Made by a program: the position numbers and the translations under genes. 64,000 nt of DNA, from assembly GCA_900404475.1 (NCBI GenBank), contig OUQQ01000013.1:21991-85990 (forward strand), read 5' to 3'. Origin of the DNA: Spongospora subterranea (Eukaryota; Endomyxa; Phytomyxea; Plasmodiophorida; Plasmodiophoridae). Below the pieces are notes generated by a model. It was not told the DNA's origin and did no database searches. It saw only the letters and a list, made by a program, of their open reading frames with translations. Of this stretch, positions 23,901 to 36,387 are shown in pieces (within the stretch, counting starts at the first letter, position 1; each line of letters begins with the position of its first letter).

Positions 23901-26900
23901 CTTTGTTCAACAGTGTGGTGATTTGCATATTGCTTTACTACGGTCGCTCAGCTGCAAAACGGTTATACAACATACTGATTTATCTTTGGGTTTCATCAGT
24001 ATGGGCTAGGTGGATTATGGTATCAATGCAAATATATATAGGACATGCGATCAAGTGGCCATGGGCAGCATGGACTATCCCTGAACAGATTTGGATGCGG
24101 GTATATCCTTATCCTGATGTTACCTCGTGGGTATTAGATTTGGTAATTGTAGTTGTTGGTACTATACAAAAAAGGGTGATTGACAAAGAGGAGATTATTG
24201 AGCGTCACACCAATCCGACATTGTTTATCACAGATACGATCTTATGGAAGGTAAAATTGCTCAGAACAACTTCCGTTGTCTGTCTCGGAATGGTTGCTAT
24301 TATCCCATCGATTCGTTGGTCCATGCAATCCTCGTCGTCAATTTCGTTTCTTCCTTCTTCATCTCTATCATACTCTGTCATCGCCTTGTATCTCCTTCAC
24401 TGCACAACTATCCCTCGTCCGACTCATCACATTGTCTGGAACGGGTTGGCTATCGCCAATATATTAGTTATTTCTATCAAGTCGGTGTTTAATATCCCGT
24501 TCATTTCCCAATCTAACCAATTAGACGTTATTGGGTTAGAGCATTACGTTACCATATCCGATATTTTGGTATTTATAATGGTAATTGTGCCAACGGTTTG
24601 CTCCCGCAGAAGATGTCAAGTTTTAATTTGCCAACAAACAGGTTATTGTCCAGAAACGTGCCAGTGAGATCGGATTATTTCGTGGGGTGAGATCATTCGA
24701 TGCAGCCCAAATGAAAGCACATCGTATAAAGGTTCAAAATGCGACAGCTGCTGCTATGAAAAATTTACGATCCGTTTAGGCTACCAAGGCTTCGCGACAG
24801 CGCCATTTATTGGCTCGTTTAGCTCTTATTGCGCTGTTTAGATCATTTTTAGAGCGTCAACAGAGATATATATCTAGATGGGCATTAGAAGGGCAAACTG
24901 ATGGCCAAAGAGAGGAACGAGTACTATTGAGACTCACAGATATCGGACTATTACCGGATATTGATAACAAATCAATTCCAGGTGTCTTGAAAATTTTGAC
25001 TGACTGGGAATCTCGGCTATGTTCAGAAAAGGATATGGATGCTGTTGAACCTGAGGACGTCAACATGATTGACCATCCTACTGATGAATTAGAGCGTGAG
25101 CGTTACATCATAGTTGATGATGATTATCAAACAATCGAAAACCCTTTCAGGCGATATTCAGTCCCATTACTATGGAACGGTTATCCTCATCGTCGTTTCT
25201 CGGTGTTAGAGCCCCCTCCATACCGAAACTGTTCTATGCCTGCAGTCATTCAGCCATCGCGCCGTCGTCCTAACTCATCATGGTTTTTATCAAACATCAA
25301 GAGAATTTCAACCATATATCGAGGTGACGTTGCAGACGATTTCCGATCAGAACTGATGGCTACAGTCCCTCGAATTGCAGCTATTGACGACGATGGAGAT
25401 GCGACGCCAAATAGCGATACCGCAAAATATTTTTCGCGAATAACGGAATGTTTGAAACGTGAATCCGATTGTGACTCAACTGACCAGATACGTTACCTTC
25501 CTTGGGATTGGTTCATATCAAATATATCGTACTTTATTCATATCTTATTTGTATGTTATCATATTACGAATCAGTCGATAATCTCAGCGCTGCTCCCCAT
25601 ATCGTTATTCACGATCGGTTTGACGGTCCGCTCGCCATCTCATGTCGCCTCATATTATTACGTCGCACTGCTATGTGTCCATATGATAGTTTCCATCAAA
25701 ATGATCGTTAGATTATTGCCACTCGAAGTTCCTATACTGTCTATTTTGATTACCATGCTATACCCGCGATTGTCATCGTCGACCGAATATGCTAAAGCGC
25801 ACTTACCGTCCTTTACTCAAGATTTCCTGCTGGATTTTATTCTCTTGTTCCTCCTTCTTCTTCAGGTATCAAATCTCTGGAAATAGTCTGTTTTATTGCT
25901 TATTTTTTTTATACAGCGCCGACATACCCTGCTTAATCAACTAGACCTATCTCCAGATTCTGAACTCGAAACAGACCATGACCACTTTGACAACGGGACT
26001 GTCAATCACGATCCTATGAATACATTCATAGAACGCCTTGGCCAAATATACCCTGTTCATGGCAAAGATTTATACACGTCCATATTTACATCAGACTTTG
26101 CATCATTCATATTTATAATCAGTAAGTTACAATCAACTTTTTCAAAGAAAGCCTCTCGCTAACTATCATTAGATGGGTTCGGTCTACTTTCCGGTGATCC
26201 TGACTCCAATATTATACAATCAATCAAATCCAATCAAGTCCCTTCGACGTATCTTTTATGCATAATGACTCAGTTCATTTTGCTGATTCTGGATCGAATT
26301 ATTTATTTGAGGTCATCGCCTGTGGCTAAAGTGTGCCTTCAAGTACTACATTGCTTAGCATGCCATATTTTTATTAATGTTGCATATAATAGCACATACT
26401 CTAACCGTATTTGCCTTATCGTTTTATATGTCATCAAATCTGTTCACTTCTATGTGTCAGCGTGTCAAATTCATACAGGGTATCCTCCGTTCGCCAGAAC
26501 CCACTTTTTCACTCGTCAAATCTCCTCATTCGCTTATTATCTATATATTATTTATCGATCCATCCCGTTCCTGTTCGAAATTCAGTGCATATTGTAAGTG
26601 GGTTTTACATGATTTAGTGGCAAGTGGAGGGAGAATGTAATCTGATAACCTGTATAGGGATTGGACGTTTACGTCATCTCCTTTGACCATTTTCGACTGG
26701 CTTCGCCTAGAGGATATATTTAGATCATTGCATTTGGCTGAATGTGATTATGCTGACCGCCGGCGCTCTCGTCGTAAGCGAGGTGACCTATATCCAATCC
26801 GGATCAAGATGTTTTTTGGGCTATCAAGTCTTTTGATTTTATGCCTGATGATATGGGCACCGTTAATGCTTTTTGTTAGAGGTATATCGTCTCATAGTGA

Positions 26901-27985
26901 GGAAGTCCATCAGGCCGATCTTTCTATTGCCATCCAAGGGTCAAGATTATTTACGCAGCATGCCTCCAGAAGCCAGCACAATCTAACATTATCGGATTTG
27001 TCTCAGTCACCATTTTTTCTGGATCCAAATAATATTCCACAGTACCAAGATATTGATGGGATGCTTTTGCCAGGTAAAGTCTGGTTGGTTTGAGATAACT
27101 GCAAAATTGGGTAACCGTGCCAACGATGTTAGGTGACAGTTCTCACTCTTGGGAAGCTAGTCCATGGATGAAAGACCACATAGGTCAGACCGCCCAATCT
27201 CTTAATATTGTTTTGAAGATATACAGCTCGTCCACATCAACCGCATCTCAGATTACCCGTTATGATCGGATATTGTCACTTCAGGAGTTAATATCCATTC
27301 GGTCTCTGATTAACGGCTCGATTCCGTCATTGAATATTTCACGGCTGCACCCGATCCTGTTTCAAATTCATTCCGACGGAACCATCCAGTCAATTGGAGA
27401 TGTCAGTTTATCAAATCGTTTTGGTTGTCATTAACACTGATCTCAGGTGTACGGCGATGTCAACCTATCTATCAGGCAGGATAAAACTACTGAATGGTGG
27501 GCATTTGCTATGGTCTCAGTAAATGGACTTCCGTACAAATATTCGTCTTCTGGCATTTCTGTGTATTTTGTCGCTGATAACGTGCTGTGGCAATCTCTGT
27601 CGGGCGGATTCCGATCATACACTATTATCACATTATATATCACCATTGTGCTAACGATTGGAAAATTCATTCGATCAGTCATCCCACGAGTTGATCAAAT
27701 TATCTACGAAGATATTCCAGATGTCACAAAGTGAATACCATAGTCCGATTAACCGGCAACTGATCTGAGCATATGAGATGTTTTAGGATTCAGGAGTTAT
27801 GTTCGGATGTATTCCAGGCAAGATTCGACGGAGATCACGTTTTGGAAGAAGATTTGTACGGGGAATTGATTCAACTATACAGGTCGCCCGAAGACATCAA
27901 AGGAATGTCGAAACCAAACCAACCCGTACACAACATGACGACTTGGCCGTCCCATGATGTGATACTTAAAAGTAAAGTGTCATGA
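20976..27985 (+). CDS. Piezo mechanosensitive cation channel
   Basis: This is a very large multi-pass plasma-membrane channel opened by membrane tension. The N-terminal exons (from MMKVLLGLRRNLITL) are short. One exon (21.9-24.7 kb) contributes more than 900 residues of repeated hydrophobic helices forming the blade. The diagnostic C-terminal region is clear: LLILDRIIYLRSSPVAKV, then VHFYVSACQIHTGYPPFART, the anchor LTIFDWLRLEDIFRSLHLAE followed by a transmembrane helix, the extracellular cap, the inner helix before IPRVDQIIYEDIPDVTK, and the C-terminal IQELCSDVFQARF and DLYGELIQLYRSPEDI. The protein is roughly 2,100 residues, close to family size. The exact first Met is uncertain because two ATG codons are adjacent at 20976 and 20979. 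The stop codon ends at 27985, facing the second p24 gene. Confidence 0.92.
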
Positions 27986-28178
27986 TGTCCCAGGTCAAAC
28001 AGGATTCAACCCGTGTTGTGTCGTGAAAAAGTGTTAAATTCCATTTCTGAAAAACTTGAAAATTACGATATTCGATCGCTACCAGCAAGCTACACCGTTT
28101 AGGGTTTCCAGTTTTGCCAAAACGTTTTACGTTTATGAACGTCCTGAGAGGCGAATTTATTATAACCATTGGCTAGTT

Positions 28179-29058
28179 TTACGGTCGCCGACGCTTTCCG
28201 TAGGAGTGCCTGGAAAACCAACGATAAACAATAGCGAGTTGTGCTAGATTCATCCCTATTATCGACGCGACTTTAAACTTCCACCAGAAACTGATACTCA
28301 TTGACAACAACCTGTTAGCTGTTGAATTTCAGAACCTTTCAGTCCACACAGATCAACAGCGACTTACTCCGAGATAACAGTAATCCCTCGAACTTCATAC
28401 GCTCTTGAACTCTGGCTAGATCGCGAACTAAAACCCGAAGTCGTTTGATCGATTTCAAAACTGGATCTAATTCGTCTATAGCATCAAAACCGTTGGTGTC
28501 GCAACATCACAGAGTATACGACTTCTACCTCGTCGAATCGGTCTACCAATCGGATTTGCCTCCCAATTGACCGAGTGCATATCTTTGATGGCAAACCTAT
28601 CGCAAACATAAATTTGTCGACAACGTTATTGTTTGCAAATAGGGAACCTGATCCTTTTTTGGTGGGTCCATTGTCTTCCTGACAAGGAGAAGCAGATCGA
28701 ACAGGCCCCCGTGGTTCCGGCGGGAGAAGTTGATTTCCAGATGGGCACTCCATAGGGTACTAGACCATAATACATGATCTTTCCATCTGGACCGACAATG
28801 CGAACTACAACTCGGGATAATCGATCATCTACCTGAAATCAGCAATCGAAGACAGTTATCGATTATACTCCACTGATAACCATCTGGTAATAACACTGCT
28901 TCGAATTGGATGATATCCCCTGTCGATACATCCTCATAGAAGCAGACTTCGTCCCTCGGGTGGACTTCCACCGTGAAACTATGTTTTGCTTCATCCGTCA
29001 ACGCACAGGGAATTGATAAAACAGCAATCGATGCCAAAAGCAAGACTAAGTTCTTCAT
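28179..29058 (-). CDS. p24/TMED family cargo receptor (second copy)
   Basis: The signal peptide MKNLVLLLASIAVLSIPCAL is followed by the GOLD-domain start HSFTVEVHPRDEVCFYEDVS. The next exon begins VDDRLSRVVVRIVGPDGKIM. Further exons supply a coiled segment (DPVLKSIKRLRVLVRDLARV, then QERMKFEGLLLSR) and the transmembrane segment SFWWKFKVASIIGMNLAQLA with a basic tail GKRRRP; TAA is at 28179-28181 on the reverse strand. Exon joins around the centre are not fully resolved. Compared with the copy at 9.7 kb, it keeps the same order of parts but is strongly diverged, as expected for a different p24 subfamily. Different subfamilies assemble as hetero-oligomers in known systems. Confidence 0.87.
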
Positions 29059-29238
29059 GGGTGAATAGGCGCCGACTACAATTTAATTTTCAATGGTTAT
29101 TTGCCACCAGACATATTAGGCGGACATTCATCTCCGGGAAAATTCTTGACCAAACTGCTTTTTTTGAGCTCATCAACATAAGCAAGCAAATAATACCAAA
29201 GGTTGTGTATCTGTAATGGCCAATGAAGAGTAAATCAA

Positions 29239-31406
29239 TTATTCTTCCCAAAAATGTTCGAAAAGCGCTAATGAAAGCGCATTCCCAAGTCGCCTTCCAT
29301 CAACAAGCAGTTCCGAGACAAGCTCTCGACGAGTATCGTCAACGTCACATTGTTGATACGCTTGTATGAGAGCGGCAGCACATGGGTATTTGGAGATGAT
29401 ACATTCGGCACGTTTATCTGATATGCCGGGCACTCTCAACAGCATGTTGAACCATTCCTTCATGGATGGGGAGTATATTCCGCCGGCAACAGAAGACTTG
29501 GATACGGTTGTACTCCTTATTCCTGGACACATGAGCGAAAGTTAAGCAGGATCAATTTTCCTATTGGGTTGCACATCGTCCTGGATTCCATGAACGGCGA
29601 ATCATTAGTACCTAGTGATGTCGTAGGATCGGGTTTGTAAGGCTCTTCTCCCAGATGACGGGTCGCCTGCACGAGGAACATGCCGATCTCACTCGCGTTG
29701 GGAAAATGTAAAAATCCGCAACGACCTTGTGTTCGAACCAATATATCGGCAGCAAAATCCTCGATTTGCTTGCAGTTATTGATACCTGTAGAAGATGAAG
29801 AAGTACGCGCAGGACCACTATCTACGAGAATGTGAATCAACGGATTGACAGAGGAATCAGGTTTACAACCATACCTTGACGGAGACTTTGCTGCATTCTT
29901 CGATTACAGTTGAGCCGCACGGCCCCATGGAGATTTTGGACTACAACTGCGGTTCTCGACTTAGCTCGAGCTAGTTCCATTGCGATTTTGTTCATTAACC
30001 GTCCGTTATCATACTCCTCCAAGAAAGCGCTGGCCTTGTATAATAAAATCGAGAATGGCAACGGCACAAGTTCATAGAGTGACGAGTCTCGTAAACTGAG
30101 ACGTCTATTAGCGACACAAACACGAAAACTTATAAGAGACGTACAGCAGCCTACAGCTGTCTTTATCAAAGTTCAACACATCTAAATCATCCTTTACAGT
30201 TTTTCTCGACCACCTTATCAGTTCGGAATCTGCATCGCTAATTACGAATGCATCGATCTCGCCTGATTAAATGCATAAACACAAAAATGAATAAAAGCAA
30301 TCAGATATTGTGATGAGCAGCGATTACCTTTTATGGTTTCTATCGAGTTCTGTATTGGAGACTGGTATGTTTCCCAAATCGAACGCGGCATGCTGACAAG
30401 GATTTCGCTCCAAAAATACTTACCTGTCAGCCAGCGTTATTTACTGTCGCATATAAATTCGCACGATTATTGTGAGAGCTTACCAAGTTTCCGCGATTTA
30501 TTGAGCGCCACTTTCTCCTAATGAACATCTCAGAAAAATGCAACACCAGCAAAAAAATTTCTAATATAACTACCCGCTGTTTCTTCTTATCAACAACGTC
30601 GTCAATTTTATCAGCAGTTCGTTTCCTTCTTCTTTTGATAGTACAATCAATAACCGGTTCGGAGCGGTTCAACGAAAAGTTCGTATTGTCGGCCTCAAAG
30701 TTCTGATATGTATTAAGCGTCTCCTACTTTGCAATCTTAGATGCGTTAGCATGAGTTCCTGTAAAATGCTCGCCTTTTGCTCCTGAGTATCAACGACTTT
30801 CTTTGCTTGACTAGCGTCTCCGATTCGATTTGTGTTCACCGTGCGGTCACTTGATGGTCCAACAAACACCGATGGGAGCTCGACTGGTGGACGAAAATAA
30901 GGCTGTTTGGCATCCGAAGGGCCAGCGTATTGAGGGTATGAACCAACAGCATCATCATCAGACGACCCAATATAAACTACCTAGTAGCGCCATATTGACA
31001 AAAATAATAATCACGCTAGATCTGCAGGATCACCTCGATATCTGACTTTGAACGAACAAGATAAAATCGCTCCACAGCCGATGGTGTATCGTCGACAAGA
31101 GCAGTAATTTGACTGGAAGGACCATCAGAATCAATTTCGATGACTTCAGGAAGAGCAGCATCATCGAATGAAGCACTAGCGTGACACATAAGCGTTTTAA
31201 TATTTTACGCTGAACACTGAAAAATACCTGGCTGGACGTGGGATTTCTGTACTAGAGTTACATGAGGAAGAGCAACCTACCTGGCAGCTCCGAGGCGACG
31301 ATGGAAACAGTTCAGGTTCAACTTCACATATCTCACATTTGGCAACGAGTGGCTTGTCGTTGAAAAAGGTGCATTGTTGACACACCCAGCCATTTCGCCA
31401 GTTCAT
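29239..31406 (-). CDS. EME1-like structure-specific endonuclease subunit with N-terminal RanBP2 zinc finger
   Basis: The C-terminal half matches the XPF/ERCC4 superfamily, closest to the non-catalytic EME1 partner of MUS81, which cuts branched DNA during recombination and fork repair. It has a nuclease-like fold (YELVPLPFSILLYKASAFLE, then ELARAKSRTAVVVQNLHGAV) and a tandem HhH end (WFNMLLRVPGISDKRAECII, then LLVDGRRLGNALSLALFEHF). The first exon, from Met 31406, encodes a complete RanBP2-type zinc finger (GWVCQQCTFFNDKPLVAKCE, then IC). The next exon contains LPEVIEIDSDG, which looks like a SUMO-interacting motif. A basic Lys/Arg-rich exon (TIKRRRKRTADKI) follows. Assignment of all exons to one gene rests on shared strand, close spacing and GT-AG borders. 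A MUS81 or FANCM-type assignment is less likely. Confidence 0.72.
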
Positions 31407-31534
31407 GGAGATTGTGATCGAAACGATTTAAGAAGCTTAGACTTCGCCAGGACCTGCGGATACGACCAAAATTGGCTGGAGTTTGATAGATGAGGCAGAA
31501 TGCGAAGGTTGCAAATGGCAATCTATCGCCGCAT

Positions 31535-31790
31535 TACTACACTATAAACCCAATATTGCGGAGCGGACCCATATCAACAATGATCAAGAAGGGCGGCGCG
31601 GACTCATATCAACAATGAAGACTGTGACCCCATCTATACTATAAAATGGTGATCTATCTGCTCGTTACATGCGAATTGTTACGGGTCGGACTCGTAACAG
31701 TAATGAACTGATGATCTCTGTTCGTTATAACCCAATGTGGCGGTGCGAACTCATATCGATAATGATTACCGTAGGAAACAGAACAACTAC
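31535..31790. repeat. Degenerate short tandem-like repeats
   Basis: Related blocks of the form CCCAATATTGCGGAGCGGAC, CATATCAACAATGA recur at least three times with heavy divergence (near 31550, 31600 and 31730), along with CTCATATC(A/G)A(C/T)AATGA. I see no open frame. It looks like an eroded minisatellite between the EME1-like gene and the next gene. Confidence 0.5.
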
Positions 31791-32357
31791 GACAAGTTTA
31801 ATATCTACACATGGGGGTTTGACAACATAAACACCAACACATTGAGATCAAACAGTCGTTTATATCTACAAATGCGGCGGGCGGACAAAATCCCTGGGCA
31901 GAATGATTGCGCATTTGAAAAGCATCTCGCTTCTTTAAACGAAAACGCAGTGTATGGCCATATGGTGACAGGAAATACACAATTGAATTGATTTAGAAAT
32001 AAACCATTTTAAGGGGGTCCGATGCCAACTCTATCATTGCTACCGGGTCTTCACGAGGGCAGGTATTGCCTGGTGTATTGCAAATTTTGTGACGAAATCC
32101 GCTGTTCTCACACCGGTAATGAACACTCATGATCAGAGTGACGCACTCCATATGGACCCTCACACTGACAACACAAGCACATTTCATACCGCTACACCGT
32201 TCGTTGTCCTATCCATGATCCTAACCCATCTTTCGGACGACCAAAAACCCCTACATCCAATTCGATCTGAACGCCGTTGGATTTGAGGAAGATCAGGGGT
32301 ATATTTGCGAAATAAAAGCGTGGTTGGAAAATCTATGATCTCTTTACCAACGAACGC
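31791..32357. other. Intergenic stretch without recognisable gene
   Basis: Only short opposing frames with no domain or splice support are present. Confidence 0.4.
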
Positions 32358-33223
32358 TCAACGCTTATTTTTTGTGATCCGCTCAATACCAGGAATTCCA
32401 CAAGTCGATGGCTTTCTGATTCGAAGGGTCCTATACTGATTTGCGATGGGATGATCACGCGCTCTTTGAGGATCGTGATATCTTCGAGAAGATTGAATTA
32501 TTCCTGGCTCGACATAGGATTCTGGCCAATAGAACCAATCACTAATTCGGTTCATAGGATTCGGCGATGAAGCCGCGTCGAAGACGGAATGCTCGAGCCG
32601 GTGGCGTACAGAAGCGGAAAGCGAGCTTTGGTCGATTCTGACATGACTAATAGGAATACTGCCCAACATTTTGGTCAGAACAAGAATATAAACCGAACAA
32701 TGGCGATCAAACGCCCTAACCCGTCTACAGCTTGCCAAACTGATATCGCATAGATTAGAGCAATCGGAACCGTGTCCCAGATACTCGATACGATAGCGCC
32801 TTGCCTAGAAAAGATGGCAATCCGGTCAAAAGTGACGATTGTATCGGAACAGCTCAACTGCCTTCCCGGGTCTTCCGCTATCCATCGACGTAAATGGCCT
32901 ATGAACTTCAGCGATCCTCGCCTTGATGGGTTCAGCTTGATGAACGATGCATAATGTTTGAGAACCTCCAGCATATGCGGTTTGTCTTCATTTCCGAACC
33001 AGAACAGGGTTTGACAGAGGTTATCTTCGAGAACAGGTGATTGGCGATGGTCGGTTGGATCGTAATATTTCAGATATTTATCAAGGGAAATGGCCTCTTT
33101 GTCGGAATTTCGACGAGTACAAGCATGGGATACGTCTGAGAGCACCTTCCGGGCGATCGTCAACAGATTAGACATCAAATTAGGCAATGAGCCATGTATA
33201 CCAGTCCGGATCATTCTGGACAA
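32358..33223 (-). CDS. Unknown protein, two or more exons
   Basis: The upstream exon (33223 down to about 32700) reads ELSRMIRTGIHGSLPNLMSN, then SLDKYLKYYDPTDHRQSPVL and LFWFGNEDKPHMLEVLKHYA. The downstream exon, ending at 32358, reads SASVRHRLEHSVFDAASSPN, then SDWFYWPESYVEPG, and ends in a Lys/Arg-rich tail. Both look like genuine protein and lie on the same strand in the expected order. I recognise no family. The true start may lie slightly upstream of 33223, which would make it divergent from NAA10 with a gap of about 200 bp. Confidence 0.55.
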
Positions 33224-33473
33224 TTCATCGAAAGAAACGAACTGGAATATCCTGAAATAACGTCCAGTTATTATAACTGCAGGCGATCATCATTGTTATT
33301 ATCGAATGGTGAAGGCAAGCGAGGAGGCAAACGACTCGGGGATCAATGATGATGTCCTTAATGAAGTCCGCGCATTTAGCGGTCCCCGGCAAATCACATC
33401 GTCTGGCGGCGAACGTCCTGTTTTAGCCACGAGGACGGCCAATACACAAGTATTGCTCGTAGACAATAGCAGA

Positions 33474-34189
33474 ATGGTCTCGATAAGGCGATGTACTGTC
33501 AAAGATCTGTTCGAAATGCAGAACTGCAACCTGTTGTATGTGTCCTGGATTCAGCGTGTTGATTGGCGATTTTTCTGATCATGGTTTAGGTGTTTGCCTG
33601 AGAACTATCGTGAGTCTGCATGATTTATTGTACAGTAGTTTGGCAATTTTCTGAACTGGTACGAATAGAGATGAAATACTATCTGTACCACATCTTGTCA
33701 TGGCCGCAATTGCCGTTCGTTGCTGAAGGTTACAATGGCAAAATCGTGGGATACGTTCTGGCAAAAATGTGAACAGACTGCCAATTTCATCGCTTTCATA
33801 TAATTAATGCAATAATTAGGGAGGAAGATTCGAAGGAATTGCATGGCCATATTACATCGTTGGCTGTGTTGCGAACGTATCGGAAAATGGGGATCGCGAC
33901 GAAGTTGATGGAAGCTGCCCAACATGCGATGAATCATGTTTTCAATGCAGAATATGTATCCCTTCACGTCAGGAAAAGCAACGTGGGCGCCTTCCACCTG
34001 TACACAAAAACGCTAGGATACGAACAGCATGATATCGAAGCGAAATACTACGCTGATGGTGAAGACGCTTATGATATGCGAAAGTACTTCCACGCTAATC
34101 GTAAACATCACGTTGTTAGTGATAATATCTACGAAGGATCCAAAGACACTGTCGCCAGCCAGACTGCCACTGTAGCGCCAGCACAATAA
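33474..34189 (+). CDS. NAA10: NAA10, catalytic subunit of N-terminal acetyltransferase A
   Basis: NAA10 acetylates the alpha-amino group of nascent proteins that begin with small residues after Met removal, working with NAA15 on the ribosome. The start at 33474 gives [16 protein letters not shown], aligning with the family start. Joined exons read [63 protein letters not shown], the acetyl-CoA-binding [10 protein letters not shown] and [20 protein letters not shown], then [16 protein letters not shown] and a short tail. Three introns are consistent in phase. An in-frame Met at 33306 exists but adds a leader the family lacks. Confidence 0.94.
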
Positions 34190-34283
34190 ACTCTATCCCG
34201 ATCTTTCTCGACGTCGTTTCAGTGACTGCACCAACTGCGTTTGCATTGTTGATTCACTGTTGGACAACAAAATTCAAAATATT

Positions 34284-35479
34284 TTAGACAATAAGTGGTG
34301 TGTCGACGGTGGAATGACATTGACAGAATTCTGCCCGGATGGCATGCATTTTCTCAAACTCTTTTTGCTGGCCTTTAACATGAATTATGAACCCTATTGC
34401 TGTAAGTACCATGCCGATGATTTTTGGAATTGTCATAATTTCACCAAGAAGAAAACAGAGTACGATGATCTCAAGGATTCGCGGAAGCGGCTTGACAACT
34501 GCAAATGTGAAAGCGGTTCGCAACGAGCAAATATAATATTTGGCACATCGCATGTATAACCTTGTCAAAATGGTAATGGCGGCGGCTAGAGATAAACCTA
34601 TTACCGCATCCCATCCAGCATGCGTGATTGTGCCTGATCCGTCCCAAGCAGTGACGAACTCCGTTTTCCAGGAAGCCGCTTCCCCAGAAATATATAACGG
34701 AATGAGCATGCCGATAAAGGCAAACAATGATACCCAACTCGCATACTGAGTGATGAACCACAAATTTTCAGTACAATCATCGTGGGTCAACTTGGAAACT
34801 GTCCTGAAGTGTCATCAATGTTTACACAATCTCGAAACGCAGACTTACAGTCGAACGAAACTGATATAGGTAAGCGACGAAAACTAGCCCTATCTTGGAT
34901 TCGTGTCTTCAACACAAACGTTGATATCACAGTACTGAGCGATTCTTGGGCCACTCCATATATGGCAAGCGGAATCCCCAGAGCGATGGTCAAACCGGTC
35001 AGCTTTTGAGCCTTGTCTGCTGCATCTTGATGTTCAGGAGCGATAATAATTTTGGAAATGACGCTAGGAAGCACTGCACAGGTGACCAATACTAAAGCAA
35101 GCATATTGGCAACAGTGATCTTCTTCCGCAATATAATTCTGCTAAAAGAAGCATTGAAAAGAATGTCTAGGGAGGCTATGATGGCATAGACGGATCCAGG
35201 AAGAAGATCTGCAAAACAATTATTAGTTGAGGGAAGTTGAAAGCAATTACCCCTACTTTCTGAGTATGAAATAATGGATTTGGATATCGAATAACTGAAT
35301 CCAATTGCGGCACAGATGCCGATAACCCTTGGAGAAGGAAACAGTCGGTCCCGTGACGACCTGGGGCAATATAGGAAATACAAAGGGAATGACACAGCCC
35401 ATGTGGTTTCAGATATCATTGCCCAAAGCATTGGGAGGACGAATTGATATCTACAGAAATTGAAGCATTGCAAAAACAT
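34284..35479 (-). CDS. DMT-superfamily (EamA/SLC35-like) membrane transporter
   Basis: This is a polytopic membrane protein with about ten hydrophobic segments spread over at least three exons, typical of drug/metabolite transporters that move sugars, nucleotide sugars, amino acids or organic cations. Visible segments include LPMLWAMISETTWAVSFPLY, DLLPGSVYAIIASLDILFNA followed by SFSRIILRKKIT, and a second-half repeat with ITILTRLYMRCAKYYICSLR, then RILEIIVLCFLLGEIMTIPK and IIGMVLTAIGFIIHVKG. The helix-Arg-Lys-Lys-Ile-Thr turn and the late GE-(x)4-K-IIG motif match the EamA repeat pattern. The substrate cannot be read from sequence. CRT-like and SLC35F-like subfamilies are both possible. Confidence 0.8.
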
Positions 35480-35812
35480 GTCAACATTCGAGTTTACCGA
35501 TAGTTAATAAATTTGAGGACAACAATACACAGGGAGCTCAAAAAAATGTATCCGGTGATGCAAATTTTCATTTTGTTGCACCAAAAACCTCCTTTTACAC
35601 ATAGGCACGCATCGTCAATGGACGGATTGATAAGTTCAGTATTATGATCCATTAAAGGACGGCGTTATGAGCCGCCAATGATAGATTCGCCCTATAATCC
35701 TCAGAACGACGTTGCTGGGATCAACGAGTTCAACGAAATCCCGTCTGTTTTACAATGAAATTTATAATGGTACACTACGAACCTAACTTTACGCAAAATA
35801 ATGATTCAGCCT

Positions 35813-36187
35813 TTATTTTAACAATTGCGTCGGAGCAATTGGGATAATAATACCAACGATCTTGAAAAAGAGGAACGAAATGAGCACGTTGTTAATATTG
35901 ATGTTTGAATTTGGAACACAATTTCGTAAGGAAATTGGACTGACATAGCACATATGGTAAAAACTATCCAACAACTCCACAGTTGATCTTGTAGATGTTC
36001 CACACCTATTCTCATCAATGTGGAGAATGGCAGATCTGCAGTGACATAAACTGCCATCAGACGGCCAGACAGAGCAGTGTGTCGGGGAATCTACCAGTCT
36101 GTAGGTTAAGCCATAACCGGCGGTGATATCCCATTTTTGACATATTGCATATGGTATGCCCTCAGAAGTGCATACCACATGGCACAA
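35813..36187 (-). CDS. Unknown Cys-containing ORF
   Basis: A 124-codon frame has eight Cys in its first 100 residues (MCHVVCTSEGIPYAICQKWD; THCSVWPSDGSLCHCRSAIL) and a hydrophobic end (ISFLFFKIVGIIIPIAP). This could be a secreted or GPI-type protein lacking its signal-peptide exon. No upstream exon is clear and no family is recognised. Confidence 0.3.
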   Translation of the reverse strand: MCHVVCTSEGIPYAICQKWDITAGYGLTYRLVDSPTHCSVWPSDGSLCHCRSAILHIDENRCGTSTRSTVELLDSFYHMCYVSPISLRNCVPNSNININNVLISFLFFKIVGIIIPIAPTQLLK

Positions 36188-36387
36188 CGGTCGGCAATAA
36201 ACTAGCCCATTTTTGCATGACTGTTGAGTGTGATTGAGAGCCCCGTTCCGTCAACTCCCCAATCATATCCTTGGTCGCGGGACTCTCTTGGGGGCCCAGA
36301 GGTAGTGCCACTGTAACCTTAACAAGTCACTATTAGCCAACCGCACAATCCTTATATCATTTGTCACGGGCACAGCTTTCGACAACG

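Noticed and set aside
32089..32286. Plus-strand frame of 65 codons upstream of the unknown minus gene
   Set aside because: It has no domain, no splice-supported neighbours and no protein-like periodicity.
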